Shown here one piece after another: positions 10,459-18,013 of a stretch of 64,000 bases of DNA. The translations under genes were made by a program, and so were the position numbers. Location: the NCBI GenBank assembly GCA_030040995.1, contig JASHOS010000053.1, positions 16,021-80,020 of the forward strand, read 5' to 3'. Within the stretch, counting starts at the first letter, position 1. Every line of letters begins with the position of its first letter. The notes below the pieces were generated by a model. It was not told the DNA's origin. It made no database searches and saw nothing but the letters and a program-made list of their open reading frames with translations. The DNA is from Terriglobia bacterium. GTDB taxonomy: Bacteria; Acidobacteriota; Terriglobia; UBA7540.

Positions 10459-10878
10459 TCAACCGTGTTTAGCTATAAAATCGGTGACGTATCCCTCGAT
10501 CGCGTCGCGAACGCGACGGAAAACATTCAGGCGCTCCTCAAAAGTTCCCTTGGCCTGCACGGGATCTTCAAGGCTCCAGTCCAGATACCAGAACGCTCCA
10601 GGAAGGACTGGGCATCTCTCCTTAACTTTCTCACAGACCCTGATCAAGTAGTAGAAACTTTGCCCGACGAACTGGCTGACGTCTTTCGAGCGCTGGCCGG
10701 AAATATCGATGCCAACCTCGTTCATGACCGCGACAGCCGAGGGATTGAGAGTGGTGGGCTCGGCTCCCGCGCTGAAGACCTCGAATCGGCCTCCGGCCAG
10801 ACTCCGTAAGAAGCCCTCTGCCATCTGGCTGCGGGAAGAGTTTTCGGTGCAAACAAACAACACTCTGGGTTTCATCAT
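10459..10878 (-). CDS. arsC: Arsenate reductase-like, low-molecular-weight phosphatase type (copy 2)
   Basis: A second thioredoxin-linked arsenate reductase, 139 residues. The P-loop reads VCTENSSRS: the catalytic cysteine and arginine of CX5R are kept, but the usual glycine two places after the cysteine is glutamate. The resolving cysteines are present (IRVCEKVKERCP) and the acid aspartate lies in LEDPVQA. Its ATG overlaps the stop of the aquaporin gene (ATGA), so the two are translationally coupled. With copy 1 it shares about half its residues, including FEVFSAG and GIDISG.RSK. The glutamate change may alter substrate or rate; it could still be fully active. Confidence 0.88.
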   Translation of the reverse strand: MMKPRVLFVCTENSSRSQMAEGFLRSLAGGRFEVFSAGAEPTTLNPSAVAVMNEVGIDISGQRSKDVSQFVGQSFYYLIRVCEKVKERCPVLPGAFWYLDWSLEDPVQAKGTFEERLNVFRRVRDAIEGYVTDFIAKHG

Positions 10879-11627
10879 GGCGCTCTCTCACGACTTATCT
10901 GAGTAGCTTGCGCGATCTCCGGAGCAGGGGTCGAGGCAGGGTGTGGAACCAAGACGGCCGGAGCGTCGCGCGGAAGCGACGGGATAAGCCAACGGAACAG
11001 GAGGGTTGCAGCCGCTGCCCCGGCCAACTGAGCGGCCACGAATCCTGGCACGTCGGCGAGTCGAATGCCGGCAAAAGTATCGCTGGCGGATCGAGCCAGT
11101 GTGACGGCCGGATTGGCAAATGAGGTTGAAGCTGTGAACCAATAAGCTGCCGTGATATAGGCCCCTACGGCAAAGGGCACCGCGCTGGCCCGGAGCCTCA
11201 CGCACCCCCAAATGACCGAGAGCAATCCAAAGGTGGCGATAAATTCACTGAAGATCTGGGCGCTTCCAGCACGAACGTGTTGGGAAGCAAAAAACAAGGG
11301 CTCGCCAAACATCAGATTGGCAGCACCTACCCCGGCGAAGGCTCCCAAGACCTGAGCCGTAATGTAACCTGGGACCTCCCGCCAGGGAAGACCGCCTTGG
11401 GAGGCATCGGCCAAGGTGACGGCTGGATTCAAGTGGGCGCCGGAAACCGGGCCGAACGTTAAGATCAGGGCGACGAGCGCGGCTCCGGTCGCCAATGTAT
11501 TGGCCAGGAGAGCGATTGCAGTGTTTCCGCCTGCAAGGCGCTCTCCCATAATGCCGGAACCCACTACAGCCGCAAGCAACAGGGCCGTGCCCACAGCTTC
11601 GGAGACTAGTTTCCGCGAGAGACTCAT
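10875..11627 (-). CDS. aqpS: MIP-family channel (aquaporin, probable arsenite channel)
   Basis: Membrane channel of 250 residues with six transmembrane segments and the two signature half-helices HLNPAVTLAD (residues ~66-75) and FANPAVTLARS, both with intact NPA motifs. In Sinorhizobium meliloti an aquaglyceroporin, AqpS, replaces the pump in an ars operon: ArsC makes arsenite inside, and it leaves down its gradient through the channel. The same arrangement is seen here, since no ArsB or Acr3 gene is present. The start is 3 bases after the arsM stop and the stop overlaps the second arsC start. The C-terminus after the last helix is a Pro/Ala-rich cytoplasmic tail. MIP assignment is firm; the arsenite role is from context. 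Confidence 0.88.
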   Translation of the reverse strand: MSLSRKLVSEAVGTALLLAAVVGSGIMGERLAGGNTAIALLANTLATGAALVALILTFGPVSGAHLNPAVTLADASQGGLPWREVPGYITAQVLGAFAGVGAANLMFGEPLFFASQHVRAGSAQIFSEFIATFGLLSVIWGCVRLRASAVPFAVGAYITAAYWFTASTSFANPAVTLARSASDTFAGIRLADVPGFVAAQLAGAAAATLLFRWLIPSLPRDAPAVLVPHPASTPAPEIAQATQISRERAP

Positions 11628-11630
11628 CGC

Positions 11631-12497
11631 TTAATGCCCACCCAGCCCACCGCCATCACTCTGATGGCAGGAGGAAGAGTATGGCTTCTTCGCGCACACG
11701 AAAGCACTCATGAATTTGCCATCCACTACCGGCGCGATGGCAGCGGCGTCGATCCCTTCGCACGTCAGGAATTGCCGGGCGTCCTCAGTTCTGTAGACAC
11801 GGGTCGGCTCGATATCAATCGCTTCGAAGCCGGCTGCGGCTAACTTCCTACGGTACTCGGATTCTTCCAGAGCGCCTGCGACGCAACCGATCCAAAGCTC
11901 CACGTTCCGTCGAATCTCAACCGGCATTTCGCCACGAACGACAATATCGGAAACGGCAAACCGGCCGCCGGGCTTGAGTACCCGGAAGGCCTCGCGCAAC
12001 ACCCGATCCTTGTGGGCCGAGAGATTGATCACGCAATTCGAAATGATCACATCTAAAGAGTTGTCGGGCAGCGGGATGTCCTCGATTTCGCCCTTGAGAA
12101 ACTCGACGTTCTCAAGGCCAGCCCTTCGCTGGTTTTCGCGCGCCAGGGCGAGCATCTCGTCAGTCATATCCAGCCCGTACGCCCTGCCTGCCGGACCCAC
12201 TCGCTTCGCCGAAAGCAGGACGTCGATGCCTCCACCTGATCCCAGGTCCAGGACTGTCTCGCCCGGACTGAGGTTCGCGAGTGCGGTCGGATTGCCGCAT
12301 CCGAGGGATGCCAGCACCGCGTCTGAGGGGATCTCGCTGGTTTGGCTCTGCTCGTACAGGTTTGAGGTAATAGAATCGGAACAGGTTTCTAACGCGGACC
12401 CGGACCCACAGCATGAAGCACCGCTGCCCGTCGTCACTTTTAGGGCCGCCTGCCCGTACTTCTTTTTCACAACTTCGTTGATGCTTTCTGCGCTCAT
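11631..12497 (-). CDS. arsM: Arsenite S-adenosylmethionine methyltransferase
   Basis: Methylates arsenite using SAM, producing methylated and eventually volatile arsenicals. The 288-residue protein has the class I SAM site LDLGSGGGIDVLL (residues ~84-95) and GLDMTDEM. The three cysteines expected of ArsM are present: C67 (in LGCGNP), C155 (SNCVINLS) and C205 (WIGCVAGAL). The 50-residue spacing of the last two equals that in the algal enzyme. An extra N-terminal CC (residues 29-30) and C39 may bind arsenic too. The C-terminus ends in a short Ser/Gly/His-rich tail. It starts inside the arsR stop (ATGA overlap), with AAGGAAGGA upstream. Confidence 0.92.
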   Translation of the reverse strand: MSAESINEVVKKKYGQAALKVTTGSGASCCGSGSALETCSDSITSNLYEQSQTSEIPSDAVLASLGCGNPTALANLSPGETVLDLGSGGGIDVLLSAKRVGPAGRAYGLDMTDEMLALARENQRRAGLENVEFLKGEIEDIPLPDNSLDVIISNCVINLSAHKDRVLREAFRVLKPGGRFAVSDIVVRGEMPVEIRRNVELWIGCVAGALEESEYRRKLAAAGFEAIDIEPTRVYRTEDARQFLTCEGIDAAAIAPVVDGKFMSAFVCAKKPYSSSCHQSDGGGLGGH

Positions 12498-12874
12498 TTG
12501 TCCTTCCTTTTATAGGTCTTGAGCGACGCCTGTCCTATCGAGACGAGCTCGCTCGGTTCAATAGCGTTGTTTCGAGTGCAACACTCCGCATACAGAAAAT
12601 TCATAATCTCCTGCAGCGAGTCCGTGTTCGCCGTATACCAGAGAAACGTACCTTCCCGCCGGACTCGCACCAGGTCCTCATTCTTAAGCTTGTCCAAATG
12701 GTGCGATAACGTTGAGGCGGGTATTCCCAGCTCATCTTGGATATCTCCGACCACCAGCCCTTGTGGATGGGCAGTCAGCAATAATTGCATGATGCGCAGC
12801 CGGGGTTCTGCTCCCATGGCTGCAAACATATCGGCGTAGCGGGTGACCTGTTGGTTGTCTTCGCAGCCGCACAT
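12494..12874 (-). CDS. arsR: ArsR-family arsenite-responsive repressor
   Basis: Winged-helix repressor of the ars operon, 126 residues, which should leave DNA when arsenite is bound. The helix-turn-helix region includes GDIQDELGIPASTLSHHLDKL (residues ~43-63), followed by the wing VRREGTFLWY. The classic ELCVCDL site in the recognition helix is absent. Instead, cysteines lie at the N-terminus (C2 and C4 in MCGC) and in the last helix (C98, C99 in AECCT), resembling the alternative C-terminal As(III) site described for the Acidithiobacillus ferrooxidans ArsR. It is the first gene of the operon and overlaps arsM by 4 bases. The start lies almost directly after a -10 box, so the mRNA may be leaderless; no good ribosome binding site is seen. 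Confidence 0.93.
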   Translation of the reverse strand: MCGCEDNQQVTRYADMFAAMGAEPRLRIMQLLLTAHPQGLVVGDIQDELGIPASTLSHHLDKLKNEDLVRVRREGTFLWYTANTDSLQEIMNFLYAECCTRNNAIEPSELVSIGQASLKTYKRKDK

Positions 12875-12880
12875 ACTTCC

Positions 12881-12908
12881 ATAATACTAGAAATATGAAA
12901 TATTGTAA
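12881..12908 (-). promoter_or_regulatory. Candidate ars promoter with an operator-like palindrome
   Basis: In an AT-rich patch within GC-rich surroundings, the minus strand carries a -35-like TTACAA (12903-12908) and a -10-like TATTAT (12881-12886), separated by 16 bases. The spacer holds the perfect inverted repeat AATAT-TTC-ATATT (12892-12904), well placed for ArsR to block RNA polymerase. The -35 match is only moderate. Confidence 0.45.
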
Positions 12909-12927
12909 GTAACCTGCTCGAAGTGGC

Positions 12928-13074
12928 TGGTTCGACGGAAAATGGGGCGATGAATTGCCGTCGGAATTGGCGCGAGGGAAAAGCCGGTTGAAGAAGATCC
13001 GGGAGGCGAAGGCGGCGTTGGAACAGAGAGAAAGCCGTTGCCGGGAAGGCGGAGGTGGAAGCCCGGTTGATTGA
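12928..13074 (+). pseudogene. IS1182-type transposase fragment
   Basis: The plus-strand reading gives a highly charged peptide including DELPSELARGKSRLKKIREA and KAALEQRE, then a stop. This lysine/arginine/glutamate-rich helix (LP.EL.R...RL.KIREAK.ALE) is characteristic of the middle region of IS1182-family transposases. There is no start codon context, no catalytic residues and no terminal repeats. It is a remnant of about 48 codons beside the ars promoter. Confidence 0.6.
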
Positions 13075-13198
13075 TAGCCCACGCTGTGGAAATCTCGGCT
13101 ATTTCTCTCCGACAGACTCCTAGTCGCGGACACGGCTTGAAAAGGGATTGCAGGGTCAATCATAATTGAAAGCCAACCTTCAAAACGGAGCTTTACTG

Positions 13199-13483
13199 AT
13201 GGGACTGCGAAAGCTTTTCCAGAGAATCGACCGGGAACACTGGTTTGTCTGTTACACCTGCATGGGAAGTGGGAGCGATGAAGAGGTACGCTCGATTTTC
13301 CATTCCGTCGCTCCCAAGGTGATGGTCGTAGGCCGAGGGTGGCAGCAGTGCCCTCGCTGCGGCGGGACGAATACGAAGTCTTTTGCGGAGCTGAAAGCCG
13401 AGCGCCAGGATTCCGCGCTCTGGGGCCTCGAGCGGATCGTCAAAAGACACTCACCACAGCAATTCGAGCTTGACGGAAGCTAA
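13199..13483 (+). CDS. Small zinc-ribbon-like protein, 94 aa
   Basis: A cytoplasmic 94-residue protein with two cysteine pairs, CYTC (residues ~19-22) and CPRCGG (~54-59), spaced as a zinc ribbon. Between them lie MVVGRGW and a short strand-rich stretch. No catalytic motif is visible, and the family is not recognised beyond the metal-binding pattern. The start at 13199 is preferred to an in-frame TTG at 13166 because GGAGC lies upstream at a suitable distance. It stops three bases before the TTG of the GH116 gene, so the two probably form one transcript with the CobW-type GTPase that follows. A regulatory or accessory role in that small operon is possible. Confidence 0.65.
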   Translation: MGLRKLFQRIDREHWFVCYTCMGSGSDEEVRSIFHSVAPKVMVVGRGWQQCPRCGGTNTKSFAELKAERQDSALWGLERIVKRHSPQQFELDGS

Positions 13484-13486
13484 ACT

Positions 13487-16294
13487 TTGGCTGCGAAAAT
13501 TGATCGCCGCGCATTCCTCTCCGCAGTAGGCAGTGCATCGGCCGCAGCAGTAACCAAAGGGTCTGCTGCTGCGGCCGCTCCGATGACGGCTGGTTTGCCA
13601 ACCCCGGCGGAGCCGTCACAACCCGCTCCGCTGACCATCCGGGAAACCTGCCGTGGCTATTCCGGCGTGCCGCTCGGAGGAATCGGAGCCGGCTCCATTG
13701 AGATCAAGCCCGACGGCACCCTCCGGGATTGGCTCATCTTCAACATGGGCGACTGGGATCCATGGTTGCCGCCCGGCCAAGCACAATCGCCCAATCCGGG
13801 TGTGACGGATGACTCGCTGGCCTTTTTTCTTTGGGTAAAGCCGCGAGGAGAAGCTTCCCTCTCCCTCTGCCGCCGGTTGAATGTATGCGGCGAGCAGCAG
13901 GAGCTTTACAGCCTGGGATGGGCGCAATGCGTGGATGCGATCGAATTCAGCGGAGAGTTCCCGCGGGCGCGGCTGAATTACATCGATGAGACGCTGCCCG
14001 TCGAGGTTCAATCTGAATTCTTCAGCGCCTTCATCCCTCACCAATCGCGCGCCAGTGGCACGCCCGGCTTTCACGTGGTTTTTACGATCGCCAACCGTGG
14101 CAAACGGCCGGTGACGTGCTCTCTGATGGCCAAGCTTCACAACCCTCTGGCCAGCAGCGCTCCGGATAACGCCGCGCGAAAGCTATCCAATAAGATTTTG
14201 ATCAGCGGTCATACCTGCTTCCTGGTGATGCGTACGGAGGCCCAGCTCGCGCAGCGCGAAACGCTGGGCAGCCTGGCCTTATCGTTCCAGGGTGGCGAGG
14301 TCAGCTACATCGTGGAAGATTTTGGCCGATACCTGGGCAACGGCGGATGGTTCCGTGGGCCGTTCGGCACCACCTTCCAATCTTTCCTGGTCCCTTTTCG
14401 CCAATCGGGCCGGCTGCCCAGCTTGCCGCCCGCTGGCTGCCCTGCGAACCTGCTTCGACTCAGCAAGCCGGAAATCAACGCCCTCACCACGCAACAGGCC
14501 TCCGAATTGATTGCCAGGCTTGGCCAAACCCCCTCTCTCCGGTCTGTGCTCGATATAGCCGAGAAGGTTGATCCAGCCTACGTTCGCGGCAGGCAGATGA
14601 AATCCACGCTCCTTGAGCTGCGCGACGTGCTCGACCAATATGCCGGCCAGGACCGCGCCGCGCTTGATTTTGGCAACGCGGCTCTATGCACTACCTTCAG
14701 TCTCGATCCGGGTCAAAAGATGGAAATCCCAGCCGCGTTCTCATGGTATTTTCCCTATCACATCAGCGCGCGCGGACCGGAGCTGGGACATCAATATGAA
14801 CACTGGTTTTCAGACGCCCTGGAGGTGAACCAATTTCTGGCGGAGAATGCGGAAGAGCACCGCCAAAAGACCGCAGTCTTCGCCAGCGCGCTGGCCGCGA
14901 ATCTTCCGGTGGCTATGCGATTTTCGTGGAGCGCGCAGCTCTCCACGCTTCTTAAGAGCACCTGGTGGCTGCGCGACGGAAGGTTCGCTGTGTTTGAAGG
15001 CTTGGGGTGCTGCGGTTTTGAGACGGTCGACGTCACGTATCAAGGTTCTGCTCCGATTCTGGCGCTTTTCCCGGATCTCGAGAAAAGCCAGATGGAGCTG
15101 ACTGCCCGTAACCAACGTGCGAACGGTCAAGTTCCTCATACTTTCGAGCCCGATTTTGATTCGGTTGACCCGGGCGGCTGGGGCCGGGTTGACCTTAACC
15201 CGCAATTCATCATGCTGGCCTGCCGCGATTATCTTTGGACGGGAGACAAGAACTACCTGATGCGAATGTGGCCTCACGCCCTGCGCGCGCTGGCCTATAT
15301 GGAATCGCTGGACGAAGACGGTGACGGCCTGCCGGAGCGGAACACTCGCCTCAACACCTATGACCAGTGGGCGTTTCAGGGCACGCCCTCCTATATCGGG
15401 AGCCTGTGGTTGGGAGCATACGTTGCGGCGAAGCGCATGGCCCTGGACGTGGGCGATCATGATGCCCGGCGTAAAATCGGCGACCTGCTGGGGCGGGCCA
15501 AGGCCAGCTTCGATAAAAAACTCTGGAATGGCAGCTATTACAATCTCTGGTTCAATCAGGGGGTGGCTGATGCTTGCTGTATGACGGACCAGATCAGTGG
15601 AATCTGGTTCACCTCCCTTGCGGGACTCGAGCCGGCGCTGCCAGCCAAACGGGTCCGTCAGGTGCTGGCGAAGATCTTCCGGGAAAACTTCGATCCGGAA
15701 CAGGGCCTGGTGAATTCCAGTTACCCTGCGGGAAGCGTTCCTCGGTTTCCAGCGTATATGAATCCGCAAGCTACGGCCAACTGGACCGGCATCGAGTATG
15801 CCGCGGCGTCATTCTTCCTGGACTATGGAATGCAAGAAGCGGCGTTGGCAGTGGTCGAGGCGATCCATCGGCGTTATGCGCGCGCCAGCCGCTGGTGGAA
15901 CCACGTCGAGTGCGGAGATCACTACTATCGCGCCATGGGCAGTTGGTGTACGTTAGTTGCGGCCACCGGATTTAAACCGGACCAGCCTGCTAGCCGTCTG
16001 CAAATCGCGCCCCGTTTCACACCGCTGGATGCGCCCTGGTTTTCCGGGCGGGGGTTCGGCAGGGTTCGTTACGTGCCGGGAATGCTGACCTTGAACTGCC
16101 TTGCCGGTGAGCTTGAGTTTCGGAGCCTGATCACGCCGGTCCGCGCGCCCAGAGCCCGCCTGAATGGCCGTGTGCTTTCCGGCGATGTGGCCGCGCAAGC
16201 GGGTTTGTGGCGCATCGATTTCGAGAAGACTGTAACGATGATGCCGGGAACCGAACTTGCGGTCGCTGGTTTGCGACCAGGAAAAAGCGCATGA
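13487..16294 (+). CDS. Tat-exported GH116 glycoside hydrolase (beta-glucosidase/glucosylceramidase-like)
   Basis: A 935-residue enzyme of the family that includes human GBA2 and archaeal/bacterial GH116 beta-glucosidases and xylosidases. The N-terminus DRRAFLSAVGSASAAA is a twin-arginine signal. The family N-domain begins at TCRGYSGVPLGGIGAGSIEI. In the (alpha/alpha)6 catalytic domain, E512 in GFETVDVTYQG aligns with the GH116 nucleophile and D626 in NTYDQW with the acid/base; these roles come from solved family members. The later block WNHVECGDHYYRAMGSW is also typical. The start is TTG, with GGAAG a short way upstream, three bases after the zinc-ribbon gene. Its stop overlaps the GTPase start (ATGA). 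Likely substrates are beta-linked glucosides or xylosides outside the cytoplasm; specificity cannot be read from sequence. Confidence 0.88.
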   Translation: MAAKIDRRAFLSAVGSASAAAVTKGSAAAAAPMTAGLPTPAEPSQPAPLTIRETCRGYSGVPLGGIGAGSIEIKPDGTLRDWLIFNMGDWDPWLPPGQAQSPNPGVTDDSLAFFLWVKPRGEASLSLCRRLNVCGEQQELYSLGWAQCVDAIEFSGEFPRARLNYIDETLPVEVQSEFFSAFIPHQSRASGTPGFHVVFTIANRGKRPVTCSLMAKLHNPLASSAPDNAARKLSNKILISGHTCFLVMRTEAQLAQRETLGSLALSFQGGEVSYIVEDFGRYLGNGGWFRGPFGTTFQSFLVPFRQSGRLPSLPPAGCPANLLRLSKPEINALTTQQASELIARLGQTPSLRSVLDIAEKVDPAYVRGRQMKSTLLELRDVLDQYAGQDRAALDFGNAALCTTFSLDPGQKMEIPAAFSWYFPYHISARGPELGHQYEHWFSDALEVNQFLAENAEEHRQKTAVFASALAANLPVAMRFSWSAQLSTLLKSTWWLRDGRFAVFEGLGCCGFETVDVTYQGSAPILALFPDLEKSQMELTARNQRANGQVPHTFEPDFDSVDPGGWGRVDLNPQFIMLACRDYLWTGDKNYLMRMWPHALRALAYMESLDEDGDGLPERNTRLNTYDQWAFQGTPSYIGSLWLGAYVAAKRMALDVGDHDARRKIGDLLGRAKASFDKKLWNGSYYNLWFNQGVADACCMTDQISGIWFTSLAGLEPALPAKRVRQVLAKIFRENFDPEQGLVNSSYPAGSVPRFPAYMNPQATANWTGIEYAAASFFLDYGMQEAALAVVEAIHRRYARASRWWNHVECGDHYYRAMGSWCTLVAATGFKPDQPASRLQIAPRFTPLDAPWFSGRGFGRVRYVPGMLTLNCLAGELEFRSLITPVRAPRARLNGRVLSGDVAAQAGLWRIDFEKTVTMMPGTELAVAGLRPGKSA

Positions 16295-17358
16295 CCCGCG
16301 TGCTAGTAATCGCCGGATTTCTCGGGGCTGGCAAGACGACACTCATGCTGCGCGTCGCCCAGCGCCTTGCAAGGCAAGGGAAACGGGTGGGTCTGGTTAC
16401 CAACGATCAAGGCCCCGACATGGTGGATACGCAGCTTGTGCGGCTGGCGAAATTCTCCACCGCTGAAATATCCGGGGGCTGCATTTGTTGCCGGTTCGAC
16501 GAGTTTACCGGCGCAATCAGCCGCTTAGTCCGAGACCTCAATCCGGATGTGCTCTTGGTTGAGCCTGTGGGCAGTTGCGTAGATCTCGCCGCGACGGTGC
16601 TTCGGCCCTTGAGTCATTACCTGCCTGCCGTCTCAATTTGCCCTCTGACCACTGTTGTGGACCCTGCCGCCTGGTTGCGAATGAGAGAGGGCCGTCTGCT
16701 GCCGCCCGAAACAGCTTACATTTACATGCGACAACTGGCTGAAGCAGATATCGTGTTATTGAACAAAAGCGACATCACCAGCCGGCAAACAATGGAGATC
16801 GCGCGGGCGGAAATCGATGCCCGGGTGCCGCGGGCCCAAATCCTTGCGATAAGCGCAGAGACCGGGGAAGGAATTAGCCAGTGGTGCGAGCAGGTTTTAG
16901 AGAGTCGTGGCCTGGGGCAGCACATTGACGTCGATTACGACGTCTACGCGAGCGGCGAGCAATGCTTGGGCTGGCTGAATGCCGTTGTCGAGCTCCAGGC
17001 TGCGCGGACGCCGCACTGGGAACACGTTTTGCCGAAGCTTGTGGGCAGGGTATGCGACGTGCTGGGCGAGGCCGGCGCCGCTCCGGCGCATTTGAAATGC
17101 CTGCTGAGCAGCGGCTCCTCTGTCCTCGCCGCCAACGCCGTCCTGGGCTCTCCGTCGCCGACCCTGCGCGTGCTGGCGGCGGGTCGTCGCAGACGAAAAG
17201 CGGAATTGGTTGTTAATCTCCGCGTTGCCTTGCCGCCGCGTTATCTGCGGCCCGCCTTGACCGAGGCCCTGAACGATCTCACCGGTATTCAGGGGACCAT
17301 TCTAAGCGAATGCAGTTTCGCGCCCAGCCGGCCAGTGCCGAGGCACCGGATGGCATAG
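16291..17358 (+). CDS. CobW/COG0523-family P-loop GTPase
   Basis: A G3E-family GTPase of 355 residues, whose relatives deliver or help insert metals (Zn, Co, Ni, Fe). The P-loop GFLGAGKTT lies at residues 9-17 and the conserved metal-binding CXCC at residues 64-67 (GGCICCR). The base-specificity motif reads NKSD. The C-terminal domain (~260-355) is present but lacks the His-rich stretch found in many zinc-linked members. Its ATG overlaps the GH116 stop by four bases, so translation is coupled, which is an unusual partner for this family. The reading frame could extend upstream to 16207 inside the GH116 gene, but the ATG at 16291 directly precedes the canonical N-terminus MTRVLVIAGF. The metal is unknown. 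Confidence 0.85.
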   Translation: MTRVLVIAGFLGAGKTTLMLRVAQRLARQGKRVGLVTNDQGPDMVDTQLVRLAKFSTAEISGGCICCRFDEFTGAISRLVRDLNPDVLLVEPVGSCVDLAATVLRPLSHYLPAVSICPLTTVVDPAAWLRMREGRLLPPETAYIYMRQLAEADIVLLNKSDITSRQTMEIARAEIDARVPRAQILAISAETGEGISQWCEQVLESRGLGQHIDVDYDVYASGEQCLGWLNAVVELQAARTPHWEHVLPKLVGRVCDVLGEAGAAPAHLKCLLSSGSSVLAANAVLGSPSPTLRVLAAGRRRRKAELVVNLRVALPPRYLRPALTEALNDLTGIQGTILSECSFAPSRPVPRHRMA

Positions 17359-18013
17359 CACCTTCCCACGGACGCGACTGAGGCGCCACCTCGAATCCTT
17401 CCTGTTGACAGGCGTCCGTCTGATCGTTTACCATTTAGTTACTATGCTCAAAAGTCCGGCCTCCAGGGAAGTACTCGGCAAGTCTGCCTACCCCTTGGGA
17501 GTTATCCCTTTTGCCGTCCACGCCGAGGCCTCTGCCCGAAAGACAGTCCCTATCAAACTCCGTTGCCAACCGGGAAATCCTTCCTGCTCTGCCAGCCGAA
17601 CGAACAGAAAAGATTAAAATTACCGAACGAAGCTGTTATGTTATTGAAAACAAAAGCCTGAATATCAGAAAAGTGACCCAATCCGTTATGTTGATGAAAA
17701 TAAGCAACTTGACTCGATGTACCCGATAAATACCTGATATCAAATAACTTAATCTCTCGATTTAGGGCGCAATTGTAGCGGCGGGTTTACCCCGCCAGGG
17801 GAATGGCGGCATAAAGCCGCCTCTACGCGCCCGAAACTGAGGCATTACCAAATCACTTATGCAAACGCGGAGACGTCCCTCCACAAAGCCGCTGGAACTG
17901 GGACACGCCTGGAACTGAAGGCGGCCTGCCAAAACGTCATCGGTCCTTAACCTGGGTGTAACAGAACAGGCGCATATTGTTCCTCTAAATCTAAAACGAG
18001 GAGAATACTCACT
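17359..18013. other. 655-base gap: orphan promoter, AT-rich stretch and a repeat
   Basis: On the plus strand TTGACA (17405-17410) is followed 17-18 bases later by TTACCAT and, ten bases further on, ATG at 17444. This is a near-consensus promoter placed for leaderless translation, yet the ATG opens only a 57-codon frame with no recognisable product. The following 17620-17760 is AT-rich with no coding signal. Repeat copy 2 follows at 17765-17844. The last part should hold the pst promoter; no convincing Pho box was seen. Confidence 0.4.
17765..17844. repeat. Dispersed palindromic repeat, copy 2
   Basis: Core GTAGCGGCGGGTTTACCCC, then TGGCGGCATAAAGCCGCC, ending in CTGAGGCA. It is nearly identical in its core to the copies at 3314-3406 and 51141-51221; the left TGCCTCAG end is missing here. 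Confidence 0.8.

Noticed and set aside
14810..15769. A 319-codon minus-strand frame inside the GH116 gene
   Set aside because: It is antisense to conserved catalytic-domain sequence, has no start signal and no recognisable motif; long antisense frames are expected at this GC content.
17850..18013. Pho box upstream of pstS
   Set aside because: Only fragments resembling CTGT.A were seen, without the expected tandem spacing.
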